Origin: an uncultured bacterium
GTDB lineage: Bacteria > UBP6 > UBA1177
Length of the DNA stretch: 64,000 nt
Direction: 5' to 3'
Assembly: GCA_905233945.1 (NCBI GenBank)
Contig: CAJOFY010000013.1
Coordinates: 55,376 to 119,375 of the forward strand
Below are positions 17,668-26,126 of this stretch, piece after piece. How positions within the stretch are numbered: the first letter of the stretch is position 1; every line of letters starts with the position of its first letter. The translations under genes were made by a program, and so were the position numbers. Under the pieces are notes generated by a model. The model saw only the letters and a program-made list of their open reading frames with translations, had not been told where the DNA came from and did not search any database.

Positions 17668-19710
17668 CTATGACTGTTTTTCAACAGGCTGAATTTTCGG
17701 TGTTTCAAAATATTTAGGATAGTTGGTTGTAAGTTCTGTACTTTCGAGGTCACTTAAATCATCATCTGAAACTTCTACGTTTAAACTTATCAAATGGGCA
17801 ATTCTGTAACACCTCCACGCATTGAGAAGTGCACTTTTCCTCGAACCGGAATTGAATTTCCCATTGATTTTTTCAATACTTTTGAATGTATCTTCAGCTG
17901 CCTCGCGGACATTTGCATCAACATCATTTTTTATCAAGTAATTGAAAACCTTGTACTTTTCGAAGCGTGGGTGAATTCCCAACTTTCCCGCCGCCATGCA
18001 GTATGCTTCTCTCCAAAGCGGGTGTGCTTCGACTACTTTTATATCGTATCCATCTTTAAATTCGTCAGGCACATTTTCAGGTTTTTCCTCACGTTTTTTT
18101 ACTTCAATTTCGTCTGCTGAAGACAATTGTTTCGCAATATGATCGAACCACGCTTCACTCACATTTTCCGAATCTCCGCCTTCCAGTGAACCAAGGAACT
18201 GGATCAGGCGGACCGGCACAAAACTCCACGAATAACGGCCATACTCATAGTATTTCATATCTATGGAATACGCCTGTTCCTTGAGATTTCTGAAAATGGC
18301 AAGCATAGGTCTTACAGCTTTCCATGCACCGAAGTTGTCTGCCAAAAATGAAACAGCTGTCTGAAAAACCAATGAAGTGAGATACGATTCAGAATCTGCA
18401 ATATTATCTGATTCAAAAGGTTCGCCTGCATAGTAATCAGAAGGTTTTCCGCCGTTTTTTGCTATTTTCTTGAGATCGGCAAAAAATATATTGATTTCTT
18501 TTTTCAATTTTTCCTTATCAATTCCCAATTCCGGCAAAACCTCTGCCTTCCCGTAAACAGATCTTATCTGCTCAATAACGACCATGTGCTGAAAAAATTC
18601 CGGCAATTTTTTAAAGCACTCGTTTTTGCACAACTTCTCATTCAGAAAAATCTTAAGAATCAAGAGCAGGATTTCATCAAATTTCTTTTTGTCTTTTTCT
18701 GCGTCGAAGCAAGGAAAGTCATAGTCATAGATAGAAATCGCTAATATAAAAAACAGTCTAGTAAAAAGATCCCAGTCGTGTTTTGCATCAATCCATTCGT
18801 CCTGTTTTACCTCACTTTCTATTATAAGCTGAATAATCTTCATTTCGTATGCAGTGTCGAGTGCACTCACTATAGAAAAGAATTCCTGATTTTTGCTCTT
18901 ACAACTTCTCCCCTCTTCAAGAAATTTTTTTATATCTTCAATATTTGAAAATATTTTTTCGGCAATGCTCTTTTTAACCACCTCATTGCAATTGTTCAAA
19001 CCATAAAACCCGATAATGTTCGGCATGGTATTTATTCTGCAAATACCATTTCCTATCATTTTATCAGGTCTGTGTACGCCTTCTTTTGCCAGCTGCCTGA
19101 GTAATTTAATATACGTCCCCAAAGCAAGTGCTTTTTTTTCAAAAGCAAATTCCAAAAAATCAGGATTGTAAAACAACCCGACAGAAACTTCGTAAATACA
19201 ACGAATCTGATGGCTCCAATCCTCATCTTCATAAACAGGCGGCGGACAATCTCCGTCCAAACGAATCATATTTGCAGCGAATTCATAAAGTTTGGATATA
19301 TTGTCGAAGTTAGAAAACTTATTATGAAAACCATCAAAAATATAAGCTGATGAGAACGATGCTCCGCGATGTTTTTCAAAACAATCCCACGATATAAAGT
19401 ACCTGAGAAAATCACATCTCACATCGTCAGGCACTTTATCCGTTTCTTTATCCCTTACTATTATTATTGCCGGCAAAAATATATAATAAAAGCCTTCAAG
19501 AAATGTTTTCTTGTCGGTAAACTCTCTGATATACCAGAATTTACCGTTAAAAACTGAGTCAGAAACATACGCACCTGTATCTGAATCAGCAATTTCACGC
19601 AGAGACTTAAACTCTTCACCGGTAAGCCGTGCTGCCATAATTTTAGACAATTTACGAATTGTATCTTCCGAATAGCATCCATCCCATCTTTTTATTCTTT
19701 TTTTGCGCAA
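17668..19710 (-). CDS. large helical protein of unknown function
   Basis: I do not recognise this product of up to 680 residues. It is predicted by eye to be mainly alpha-helical and cytosolic, with no signal peptide or membrane span, rich in Lys, Glu, Phe and Tyr. The C-terminal 100 residues (NDVDANVREAAEDTFKSIEK) look HEAT-like. The frame is open to a TTG at 19710 with no ribosome site; the first ATG is at 19638. It is more AT-rich than hydG and alaS, stands alone between convergent and co-directional housekeeping genes, and may be acquired. A defence-type role is possible but unsupported. Confidence 0.6.
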   Translation of the reverse strand: MRKKRIKRWDGCYSEDTIRKLSKIMAARLTGEEFKSLREIADSDTGAYVSDSVFNGKFWYIREFTDKKTFLEGFYYIFLPAIIIVRDKETDKVPDDVRCDFLRYFISWDCFEKHRGASFSSAYIFDGFHNKFSNFDNISKLYEFAANMIRLDGDCPPPVYEDEDWSHQIRCIYEVSVGLFYNPDFLEFAFEKKALALGTYIKLLRQLAKEGVHRPDKMIGNGICRINTMPNIIGFYGLNNCNEVVKKSIAEKIFSNIEDIKKFLEEGRSCKSKNQEFFSIVSALDTAYEMKIIQLIIESEVKQDEWIDAKHDWDLFTRLFFILAISIYDYDFPCFDAEKDKKKFDEILLLILKIFLNEKLCKNECFKKLPEFFQHMVVIEQIRSVYGKAEVLPELGIDKEKLKKEINIFFADLKKIAKNGGKPSDYYAGEPFESDNIADSESYLTSLVFQTAVSFLADNFGAWKAVRPMLAIFRNLKEQAYSIDMKYYEYGRYSWSFVPVRLIQFLGSLEGGDSENVSEAWFDHIAKQLSSADEIEVKKREEKPENVPDEFKDGYDIKVVEAHPLWREAYCMAAGKLGIHPRFEKYKVFNYLIKNDVDANVREAAEDTFKSIEKINGKFNSGSRKSALLNAWRCYRIAHLISLNVEVSDDDLSDLESTELTTNYPKYFETPKIQPVEKQS

Positions 19711-19989
19711 ATATCAATGAGAAAAGAAAGGAATTTTTTGATAAATCGCCAAATCCTTAGGGATAACTCTCTCAAGCAATATCTCCTCCGACAACAATGA
19801 AGATCACTTCGGGTCAGAATCAATATTGAATCAATTTGCTACCGCCTCTTCTTTTTAAATCCGTCTTAACAAGGCACCTTGACCTCAGACGACAAATTCG
19901 ATCAAATCAAAAAACTAAAGACAAGAGAGATCATAATCGCAAAAAATTCAAAGTCAAGGGAAATCAAATAAAGTATAAGACGTTGGATT
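19711..19989. other. intergenic region without recognised gene
   Basis: This 279-base gap lies between alaS and the unknown 680-residue protein. I see no conserved frame, tRNA, terminator or repeat. A weak minus-strand TTGATA with an AT-rich -10 occurs near 19690-19716. Confidence 0.5.
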
Positions 19990-22614
19990 TCAGATATTCT
20001 TCAATAATTCAGAGAACTTGCCAAAATCAACAGCCGGTGCTCCGCCCTGAGCCATATCGGGTTTTCCGCCGCCTCGGCCTCCGAATTCGGCAAGGATGTT
20101 TTTAAGGATATTTCCTGCGTGGAACTTGGTTTTAGCAACGCCAGTCGCAGAAATTATGACAAGTGCTTTTCCTGCATCGTCGCCTACGACCGCGATAACG
20201 GCGTTGTCGAACTTAGCCTTGAGCGAATCGACGAGTTCAAGCGATTCCGCGCGGTTTTTGCCAGAATTTACCGCAAAAATCTTGGTTCCCTCTTTCTCGC
20301 AGATTGGAGCAAGCGAAGCAGTCTGCATCGCGGCAAGTTTTTTACCGGCTTCCTTGAGTTCGCGTGAAAGCTGTTTTGCGGTATCGATCTGTTTTTCTAC
20401 TCCTTTGACTACAAGCGACTTCTCGCTGCCCGTCATTTCGGCGATCGATGTTATCGTTTCGTCATATTCCTGGAAAAGAGCGAGCGCGCCGAGTCCTGTC
20501 ACAGCCTCGATTCTACGGACTCCCGCCGCGATTCCTTCTTCTTTCACGATTTTGAAAAGACCGATGTCGCCTGTTGCTCTGACGTGCGTTCCACCGCAGA
20601 GTTCCTTGCTTTCGCCCATCGTTACGACGCGGACGTTTTCGCCGTATTTCTCGCCGAAAAGTGCCATCGCGCCCTCTTTTTTGGCCTCTTCGATCCCTTT
20701 TACGACCGTATTCTGCGGAGAGTTCGCCTCGATCATGCGGTTTACTTCGGTTTCAACGCGCTTGAGCTCTTCTTTCGTCATAGCCTGGAAGTGGTTGAAG
20801 TCGAAACGAAGCCTGTCGGGACCGACCAGTGAACCGGCCTGATTGACATGCGTTCCCAAAACCATCTTCAGAGCGCGGTGCAGAAGGTGCGTCGCCGAGT
20901 GGTTGCGCCTTGTAGCGGAGCGTCTTTCGTGCTCAAGCTCCTGCTGAACGGTGTCGCCTGTATTCAGAACATCGAGAACTTCGAGTTTAGCGACTTTTAC
21001 ATCGTGGACTTTTATTACATCGACGACTTTCGCTGCGATCTTTCCGTTTTTCATAACTTTTCCGTTATCGGCAAGCTGTCCGCCGGATTCTGCGTAGAAA
21101 ACTATCGGATCAAAAATTGCGTAGCAGTTTCCATAGCTTACGCTCTCTTTTTTCGTAAATTCATCGTCAAAAAGAGCAACTATTTTTCCTTCGCACTCTT
21201 CCATGTCGTAGCCTTTGAAAACGGGCTCTTTCATGCCGCCGTCAAGCAGTTCCTTCACAGCCGAAAGCTTCTGTGAATCCATTTTCGCGCTCCACGAAGC
21301 CTTTCCGCGCTGCTTCTGCTCCTGCATCGCCTTCTCGTATTCAGCCTGATTGAAGGAGAATCCTTTCTCTTCAAGGATCGTTTCGGTGAGGTCTGACGGG
21401 AATCCGTAGGTGTCGTAAAGTTTGAAGACGAGCTCTCCCGGGAACTCTTTTCTGCCGTTTGCAAGCATCTCTTTCAAACCGTCGTCAAGCAGAGCCAGGC
21501 CTTTGTCCAGAGTCTGTCTGAAACGCGCTTCCTCGTCGCGGACGATGTTGAGGATAAGTTCCTGTTTTTCGACAAGTTCCGGATAGTGGTTTCCCATGAT
21601 CCTGATGACTTCGCCGCATACTTTCCAGAAGAAAAGTTCATTGAAACCAAGCTTGTGGCCGTGTCTGATGGCTCTGCGCATGATCCTGCGGAGAACGTAT
21701 CCCCTGCCCTCGTTTGAAGGGGTGATCGTGTCGGCAATGAGGAAAGACGTGCTTCTTGCGTGGTCTGCAATTACATTGAGGCTTGAACGAAGCTCAGCCG
21801 GAACAGTCTTTCCGAGCAGATTTTTGGTGAAGCGGATCAGATCCTGGAAAATGTCGATATCGTAGTTCGAAAGTTTGCCGTTGAGTATCGAAGTAATTCT
21901 CTCAAGTCCCATTCCGGTATCAATGTTCGGTTTCGGAAGCGGAGTCAGTTTGCCGCTTTCGTCGCGGTTGAACTGCATGAAGACGAGGTTCCAGATCTCG
22001 ACGAATCTGCCGCAGTCAAAATCTGGCATTCCGTTGTCGAAGAACGGTTTTTCGGCCTTGAAACCTTCGCCCAAGTCATAGTGGATTTCGCTGCACGGAC
22101 CGCACGGGCCGGTATCACCCATCTGCCAGAAGTTGTCGTGCTCGTCAAGACGGAAAATGTGCTTAGGATCAACGTCGGTATTCTTGAGCCAGAGCTGCTC
22201 GGCCTCGTCATCCTCTCTGAAAACCGTGACGTAAAGGCGCGATTTATCGAGTTTGAAAACTTCCGTGATAAGTTCCCACGCATATTTTATCGCGTCTTCC
22301 TTGAAGTAGTCGCCGAAAGAGAAGTTTCCGAGCATCTCAAAGAAAGTGTGGTGTCTTGTCGTGAAGCCGACATTTTCAAGGTCGTTGTGCTTTCCGCCCG
22401 CTCTGACGCACTTCTGAGCGCTGCAAGCGCGGGTGTAGCTTCTTTTTTCAAGTCCTAAGAACAGCTTTTTGAACTGGTTCATTCCGGCGTTTGCGAAAAG
22501 AAGAGTATTGTCCTCAGCCGGAAGAAGCGGCGAACTTGCAACTTCGGTGTGACCTTTAGCTTTGAAAAAATCCAAAAAAGTCCTTCTGACTTTGTCTATC
22601 GTCCAGTTTTCCAT
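19990..22614 (-). CDS. alaS: alanyl-tRNA synthetase
   Basis: AlaRS charges tRNA-Ala. The 874-residue length is standard. The N-terminal catalytic core is complete (FLDFFKAKGHTEVASSPLLP, FTTRHHTFFEMLGNFSFGDYFKEDA, GPCGPCSEIHYD), followed by the editing domain with the HxxxH zinc site (NHSATHLLHRAL) and CGGTHVRATGDIG, and a C-terminal domain ending GGRGGGKPDMAQGG. A GGAG ribosome site precedes the ATG. It is single-copy in view and transcribed alone. Confidence 0.98.
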   Translation of the reverse strand: MENWTIDKVRRTFLDFFKAKGHTEVASSPLLPAEDNTLLFANAGMNQFKKLFLGLEKRSYTRACSAQKCVRAGGKHNDLENVGFTTRHHTFFEMLGNFSFGDYFKEDAIKYAWELITEVFKLDKSRLYVTVFREDDEAEQLWLKNTDVDPKHIFRLDEHDNFWQMGDTGPCGPCSEIHYDLGEGFKAEKPFFDNGMPDFDCGRFVEIWNLVFMQFNRDESGKLTPLPKPNIDTGMGLERITSILNGKLSNYDIDIFQDLIRFTKNLLGKTVPAELRSSLNVIADHARSTSFLIADTITPSNEGRGYVLRRIMRRAIRHGHKLGFNELFFWKVCGEVIRIMGNHYPELVEKQELILNIVRDEEARFRQTLDKGLALLDDGLKEMLANGRKEFPGELVFKLYDTYGFPSDLTETILEEKGFSFNQAEYEKAMQEQKQRGKASWSAKMDSQKLSAVKELLDGGMKEPVFKGYDMEECEGKIVALFDDEFTKKESVSYGNCYAIFDPIVFYAESGGQLADNGKVMKNGKIAAKVVDVIKVHDVKVAKLEVLDVLNTGDTVQQELEHERRSATRRNHSATHLLHRALKMVLGTHVNQAGSLVGPDRLRFDFNHFQAMTKEELKRVETEVNRMIEANSPQNTVVKGIEEAKKEGAMALFGEKYGENVRVVTMGESKELCGGTHVRATGDIGLFKIVKEEGIAAGVRRIEAVTGLGALALFQEYDETITSIAEMTGSEKSLVVKGVEKQIDTAKQLSRELKEAGKKLAAMQTASLAPICEKEGTKIFAVNSGKNRAESLELVDSLKAKFDNAVIAVVGDDAGKALVIISATGVAKTKFHAGNILKNILAEFGGRGGGKPDMAQGGAPAVDFGKFSELLKNI

Positions 22615-22645
22615 CTTTTTCTCCTTAAAAAAACAAAAACGCGCG

Positions 22646-22673
22646 ATTGTAGTTTTGTCCGCACTTTTCTCAA
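22646..22673 (-). promoter_or_regulatory. candidate alaS promoter
   Basis: Minus strand TTGAGA (22668-22673), 16 bases, TACAAT (22646-22651), about 30 bases upstream of the alaS ATG. Confidence 0.55.
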
Positions 22674-22727
22674 GTTTTTATTCCTATTATATTTTTGAAA
22701 ATTGAGGGATTTTTGCGGGATAGAAGG

Positions 22728-23336
22728 CTACTTTGCAGGCTTTGTCGTATTTGTCCAGTGATTCCAATGAATTACTTCTTTATTAAACTTATCTTTCGGT
22801 TTATCTGTACCGGCAGGTTTTCCGACCGGAATGAACGCAAGGGGAACAATATTTGCCGGAAGTCCGAGAATTTCAACAGCCGATTTCACTCTGTTCGGAT
22901 CGGGATAAAGCGCCGTCCAGACAGCTCCGAGACCGAGCGATTCAGCCGCAAGCAGAATGTTTTCCGCAGCCGCGCTGCAGTCCATGATCCAGAAAGTCGA
23001 ATCTTTTCCGCCTGCCTGTTTTTCGATATTTCCTGCGACAACGATTGCGTATCCTGCTTTATCGACCATTTTCGCGTAAGGAAGCGCATCGTGCAGCTTT
23101 TTTATGACAGCTTTGTCGTTGATCACAATGAACTCCCACGGTCTTCTGTCCATCGCGGAAGGAGCTGCCATACCAGCCTTTACCAGAAATTCGAGAGTCT
23201 CAGGCCCGATTGTCGCCTCGACATAGTTTCTCACACTTTTGCGGTTAAAAATCGTTTTTGTTGTTTCGTTCATTTTTTCACCTCCGAAAACACAGAAAAC
23301 AGCAAAAAGAATTGCCAAAAACACTACTTTTTTCAT
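22728..23336 (-). CDS. nitroreductase-family FMN oxidoreductase with optional signal peptide
   Basis: Residues from about 22 onward are a normal nitroreductase: FNRKSVRNYVE, AMDRRPWEFIVI, and LGAVWTALYPDPNRV. The family uses FMN and NAD(P)H to reduce nitro compounds or flavins. The longest form (202 residues) begins MKKVVFLAILFAVFCVFGGEK, which reads as a signal peptide, and has AGGAGGAG at the right distance. A second ATG (MNETTK) has its own GGAGGTGA, whose bases encode the Gly-Gly-Glu just before it. Exported and cytosolic forms could both be made. The gene is divergent from the activase operon. Confidence 0.85.
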   Translation of the reverse strand: MKKVVFLAILFAVFCVFGGEKMNETTKTIFNRKSVRNYVEATIGPETLEFLVKAGMAAPSAMDRRPWEFIVINDKAVIKKLHDALPYAKMVDKAGYAIVVAGNIEKQAGGKDSTFWIMDCSAAAENILLAAESLGLGAVWTALYPDPNRVKSAVEILGLPANIVPLAFIPVGKPAGTDKPKDKFNKEVIHWNHWTNTTKPAK

Positions 23337-23459
23337 AATCTCCTCCTGAAAAAATCAAGTAACTCTTGAATTTAATTGAATTAAAAAAGAAGTCAACTAA
23401 GTAGCGGCTTTCAATTTTATTTTTTTTGTGTATTCTTTACAGTCTTTAACGGAGGCAGC

Positions 23460-24248
23460 ATGGAGAGCCCGGACAAAATTTTCTGCGGAATCGACATCGG
23501 ATCGAGAACAGGCAAAATCGTTCTTATTGACGAAAAAAAAGAGATAATTTTTTCGGAAATCATAAAAACTGTCGCCTCTGCGGCCAAAACTTACGCTAAA
23601 CTAACTGAGCTGATACCGGAAAATCTTAAAAATATCACAGCTTCGGCTGTCACAGGCTACGGCAGGGAAAGCACGAAAACGATGACCGATTTTTCAGCGA
23701 CAGAAATCACATGCCACTATCTCGGCGTTCTTCACGCATACCCTGAAATCAAAACAATAATCGATATCGGCGGGCAGGACAGCAAAGTTATAACCATTGA
23801 TAATTACAAAAGAATCAAAGATTTTGCAATGAATGACCGCTGCGCCGCGGGAACCGGAAGATTCCTGGAAGTCATGATGGATCGGATCGGTTTTTCGATT
23901 GAAGAATTCGCGAATCTCGACATTTCAGAAGTAGAACCTGTAAAAATCAACTCTACCTGCACGGTTTTCGCTGAAAGCGAAGTGATTTCAATGGTTTCTC
24001 GCGATGTACCGCAGGAAGTCATAGCCTCTTCACTTGCAAGAATGGTTGCGGCAAACACATTTTTTATGGCCCGCAAAACGCGCCCCGAAGCACATTTTTT
24101 CATGTCAGGCGGAGTCTCAAGGCTCGAACCGGTAAGATTTCACCTCGAAAAACTTTTCGGAAACGAAATAAAAACCGATAAATTTTCACAACTTATGGGC
24201 GCACTCGGTGCTGCGCTCTTCGCAATGAAGGAAACGGAGAAAAAATGA
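23460..24248 (+). CDS. 2-hydroxyacyl-CoA dehydratase-type activase (BadF/BcrA/HgdC ATPase family)
   Basis: HgdC-type activases are homodimeric, share a [4Fe-4S] cluster, and use ATP to push an electron onto a partner dehydratase or reductase. The 262-residue product has the ASKHA fold motifs CGIDIGSRTGKIVLI, IIDIGGQDSKVI and FMSGGVSRLEPV, and both expected cluster cysteines (NDRCAAGTG and NSTCTVFAESE). GGAGG lies ahead of the ATG. No dehydratase subunits are in the window; instead the gene is coupled by ATGA overlaps to a small CxxC protein and a membrane polyferredoxin. The partner enzyme is unknown. Confidence 0.85.
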   Translation: MESPDKIFCGIDIGSRTGKIVLIDEKKEIIFSEIIKTVASAAKTYAKLTELIPENLKNITASAVTGYGRESTKTMTDFSATEITCHYLGVLHAYPEIKTIIDIGGQDSKVITIDNYKRIKDFAMNDRCAAGTGRFLEVMMDRIGFSIEEFANLDISEVEPVKINSTCTVFAESEVISMVSRDVPQEVIASSLARMVAANTFFMARKTRPEAHFFMSGGVSRLEPVRFHLEKLFGNEIKTDKFSQLMGALGAALFAMKETEKK

Positions 24249-24469
24249 AAAAAAGAATCATCACCGTTCTAATAATTCTCATTGTTTCGGCACTTTTCAT
24301 CGCCCGCACTTTCACCGCCGAAATCGATGAATACGCCACAAAAGAGACCGATCTCGTCAAAGCGGCAGGAAAAAATATATGTATGAGCTGTATCGGTTTA
24401 TACGATGAAAACATCTTTGAAAAAATAGTCGAAAAATTTAGCGGCGAAAATAAAAAGGAGGCAGAATGA
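24245..24469 (+). CDS. small membrane-anchored CxxC protein
   Basis: This 74-residue protein has one N-terminal hydrophobic helix (KKRIITVLIILIVSALFIA) and a short soluble part with a single CMSC motif. It resembles no family I can name. Its ATG overlaps the activase stop and its stop overlaps the polyferredoxin start, both as ATGA, so the three products are probably made together. The CxxC suggests a redox or metal-handling role at the membrane surface; this is inference from motif and context. Confidence 0.65.
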   Translation: MKKRIITVLIILIVSALFIARTFTAEIDEYATKETDLVKAAGKNICMSCIGLYDENIFEKIVEKFSGENKKEAE

Positions 24470-25305
24470 CAAAAAATACGTCTTCTTTTTTAAACAAGAT
24501 TAAAAATACAGGCTTAAAACGTAATTTAATACAATTATTCTTTCTTATAATACAGAACCCGTTTATCTCAAACTTCCTTTCAGGTAAACCCTACAACGGT
24601 CCGACAAAGACTTTCTGCGCTCCAGGACTCCACTGTTACAGCTGTCCGTCGATGGCTTTCGGATGTCCGCTCGGAACTTTGCAGTATGTCATAAAATATG
24701 CCTCCATGATTCCGTTTTTCGCACTCGGAACACTCTCCGCATTCGGCGCAATACTCGGAAGAGCGACCTGTGCATACGTCTGCCCCTTCGGCTTTTTTCA
24801 GGAGATTCTTTATTCGATTTCACCTTGGAAAAATATCGAAGCAAAATTGCCGCAGAAATTCCGTTATATAAAATGGTTCAATCTTTTCTTCTTCGTTCTG
24901 CTGATTCCAGCTTTCGGGCTCGCTCAGGGCTTCTGCGCATACGTTTGCCCCTCCGGACTTATCGTCGCAGGCATCCCGATAATCGCCGCAAATTCCGGTT
25001 TGCGCTCTTCGATCGGAATCACTTTCTGGTGGAAAACCGCTCTCACGATTTTCTTCGTAATTTATTTTATGAGAGAAAAAAGAGCTTTCTGCCGCTACAT
25101 CTGCCCTCTCGGACTCATTTTGGGATTTTTCAACCGCATTTCACTCTTACAAATCAAATTGAATCAAAATAAATGCATTTCTTGTTCGGCGTGCAAAAAA
25201 CACTGTCCTATGGGGATCAATCCCGTAAAAGAAGTCAATTCAATCGAATGTATCAAATGCGGCGACTGCGTCAGAGTCTGCCCTGTGAATAAGAGAAAGG
25301 TTTAA
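24466..25305 (+). CDS. NapH/YccM-like membrane polyferredoxin
   Basis: The 279-residue protein has several membrane helices separated by cysteine clusters typical of the NapH/CcoG-like group (CYSCPSMAFGCPLG, CAYVCPFGFFQE, CAYVCPSGL, CRYICPLGL) and a C-terminal pair of 4Fe-4S ferredoxin motifs (CISCSACKKHCPMG and CIKCGDCVRVCPVNK). Such proteins move electrons from the quinone pool or a periplasmic donor to soluble acceptors. Being the last gene of a coupled operon with an HgdC-type activase, it may feed electrons to that activase; this is an inference. Confidence 0.8.
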   Translation: MTKNTSSFLNKIKNTGLKRNLIQLFFLIIQNPFISNFLSGKPYNGPTKTFCAPGLHCYSCPSMAFGCPLGTLQYVIKYASMIPFFALGTLSAFGAILGRATCAYVCPFGFFQEILYSISPWKNIEAKLPQKFRYIKWFNLFFFVLLIPAFGLAQGFCAYVCPSGLIVAGIPIIAANSGLRSSIGITFWWKTALTIFFVIYFMREKRAFCRYICPLGLILGFFNRISLLQIKLNQNKCISCSACKKHCPMGINPVKEVNSIECIKCGDCVRVCPVNKRKV

Positions 25306-25307
25306 AT

Positions 25308-26021
25308 TTAGAATTTAAGTCCGAGAGACGCCAACATTCCTTTGTTGGACGGAAGAATTGCAAATCCGCTGACTTCGACAGGCATGTTTTTCGGTTTTTC
25401 AATGCTTGTAAGCCACGATCCTACTGCAATCATTCCTGCACCTACAACACCTGTCATAACAGAACCGACTGTCCATGCAGTGTGGTGTTTTTTGTTGTTC
25501 TCGTGAAGTTCCTCGCAGAAATCCCAGTCCTTGCCTTCACATGCATCGGAAGCGGCAAACGCCATAGTTCCCATAGCCGGCATCATAACCATAAAAGATA
25601 CCGAACCTATGACGATAAGAGGAACTCCGGCACCAAGATAAGGTCTGTAGTATTCGACTTTCTGCTGTCCGCCGTAGACATTTGCATTCGGTTGCGGCGC
25701 ATTTGCAGGTTCTGGTTCAGCCAGAGCAGGTGTTTCCTGTTCTGCAGGCTGTGTTTCTGCAGGTTCCTGAGATGTTTCAGGTGTCGTCTCTACATTTTGT
25801 TCTGCGGGTTCAGCAGGCGTTTCAGCCGGTTGTGCGGGTTCCTGAGACGCCTCAGGTGTCGTCGTCTCTGCAGGTTCTGCGGTGTTTTCTGCCGGTTGAG
25901 CCTGTTCGGCAGCCGTTTCAGCAGCTGCAGCATTTTCCTGAGCTGGTTCAGATGCAGTTTCCTGTGCGAAAAGCATAAACACTCCGAAAATCAGCAGCAT
26001 AAACAAAGAAATCTTTTTCAT
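25308..26021 (-). CDS. secreted Pro/Ala/Glu-repeat protein with C-terminal membrane hairpin
   Basis: The 237-residue product starts with a signal peptide (MKKISLFMLLIFGVFMLFAQ), followed by a roughly 90-residue low-complexity stretch built from PAEP/ETPAE/SQEP repeats, and a C-terminal region with two hydrophobic segments (GVPLIVIGSVSFMVMMPAMG and SVMTGVVGAGMIAVGSWL). I start at ATG 26021 with GGAGAAG upstream, not at the in-frame TTG six codons earlier. The repeat region is probably an extended spacer in the periplasm. No family was recognised. It converges with the polyferredoxin gene, two bases away. Confidence 0.7.
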   Translation of the reverse strand: MKKISLFMLLIFGVFMLFAQETASEPAQENAAAAETAAEQAQPAENTAEPAETTTPEASQEPAQPAETPAEPAEQNVETTPETSQEPAETQPAEQETPALAEPEPANAPQPNANVYGGQQKVEYYRPYLGAGVPLIVIGSVSFMVMMPAMGTMAFAASDACEGKDWDFCEELHENNKKHHTAWTVGSVMTGVVGAGMIAVGSWLTSIEKPKNMPVEVSGFAILPSNKGMLASLGLKF

Positions 26022-26061
26022 TTTCACTTCTCCAAACAATTAACAATAAAAAAACGCACCA

Positions 26062-26089
26062 ATTTTAAGCAAAAATCAAAAAATGACAA
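26062..26089 (-). promoter_or_regulatory. candidate promoter of the repeat-protein gene
   Basis: Minus strand TTGTCA (26084-26089), 16 bases, TAAAAT (26062-26067) preceded by GCT. Good match to the promoter pattern seen elsewhere in the window. Confidence 0.55.
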
Positions 26090-26126
26090 TTTTATTAGAG
26101 ATACAAGAAAAAATCAGGAGTTTTGA

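Noticed and set aside
25482..26126. Plus-strand Cys/Arg/Phe-rich frame opposite the Pro/Ala/Glu-repeat protein
   Set aside because: Mirror image of a repeat region; the minus-strand gene has a signal peptide, a ribosome site and a promoter.
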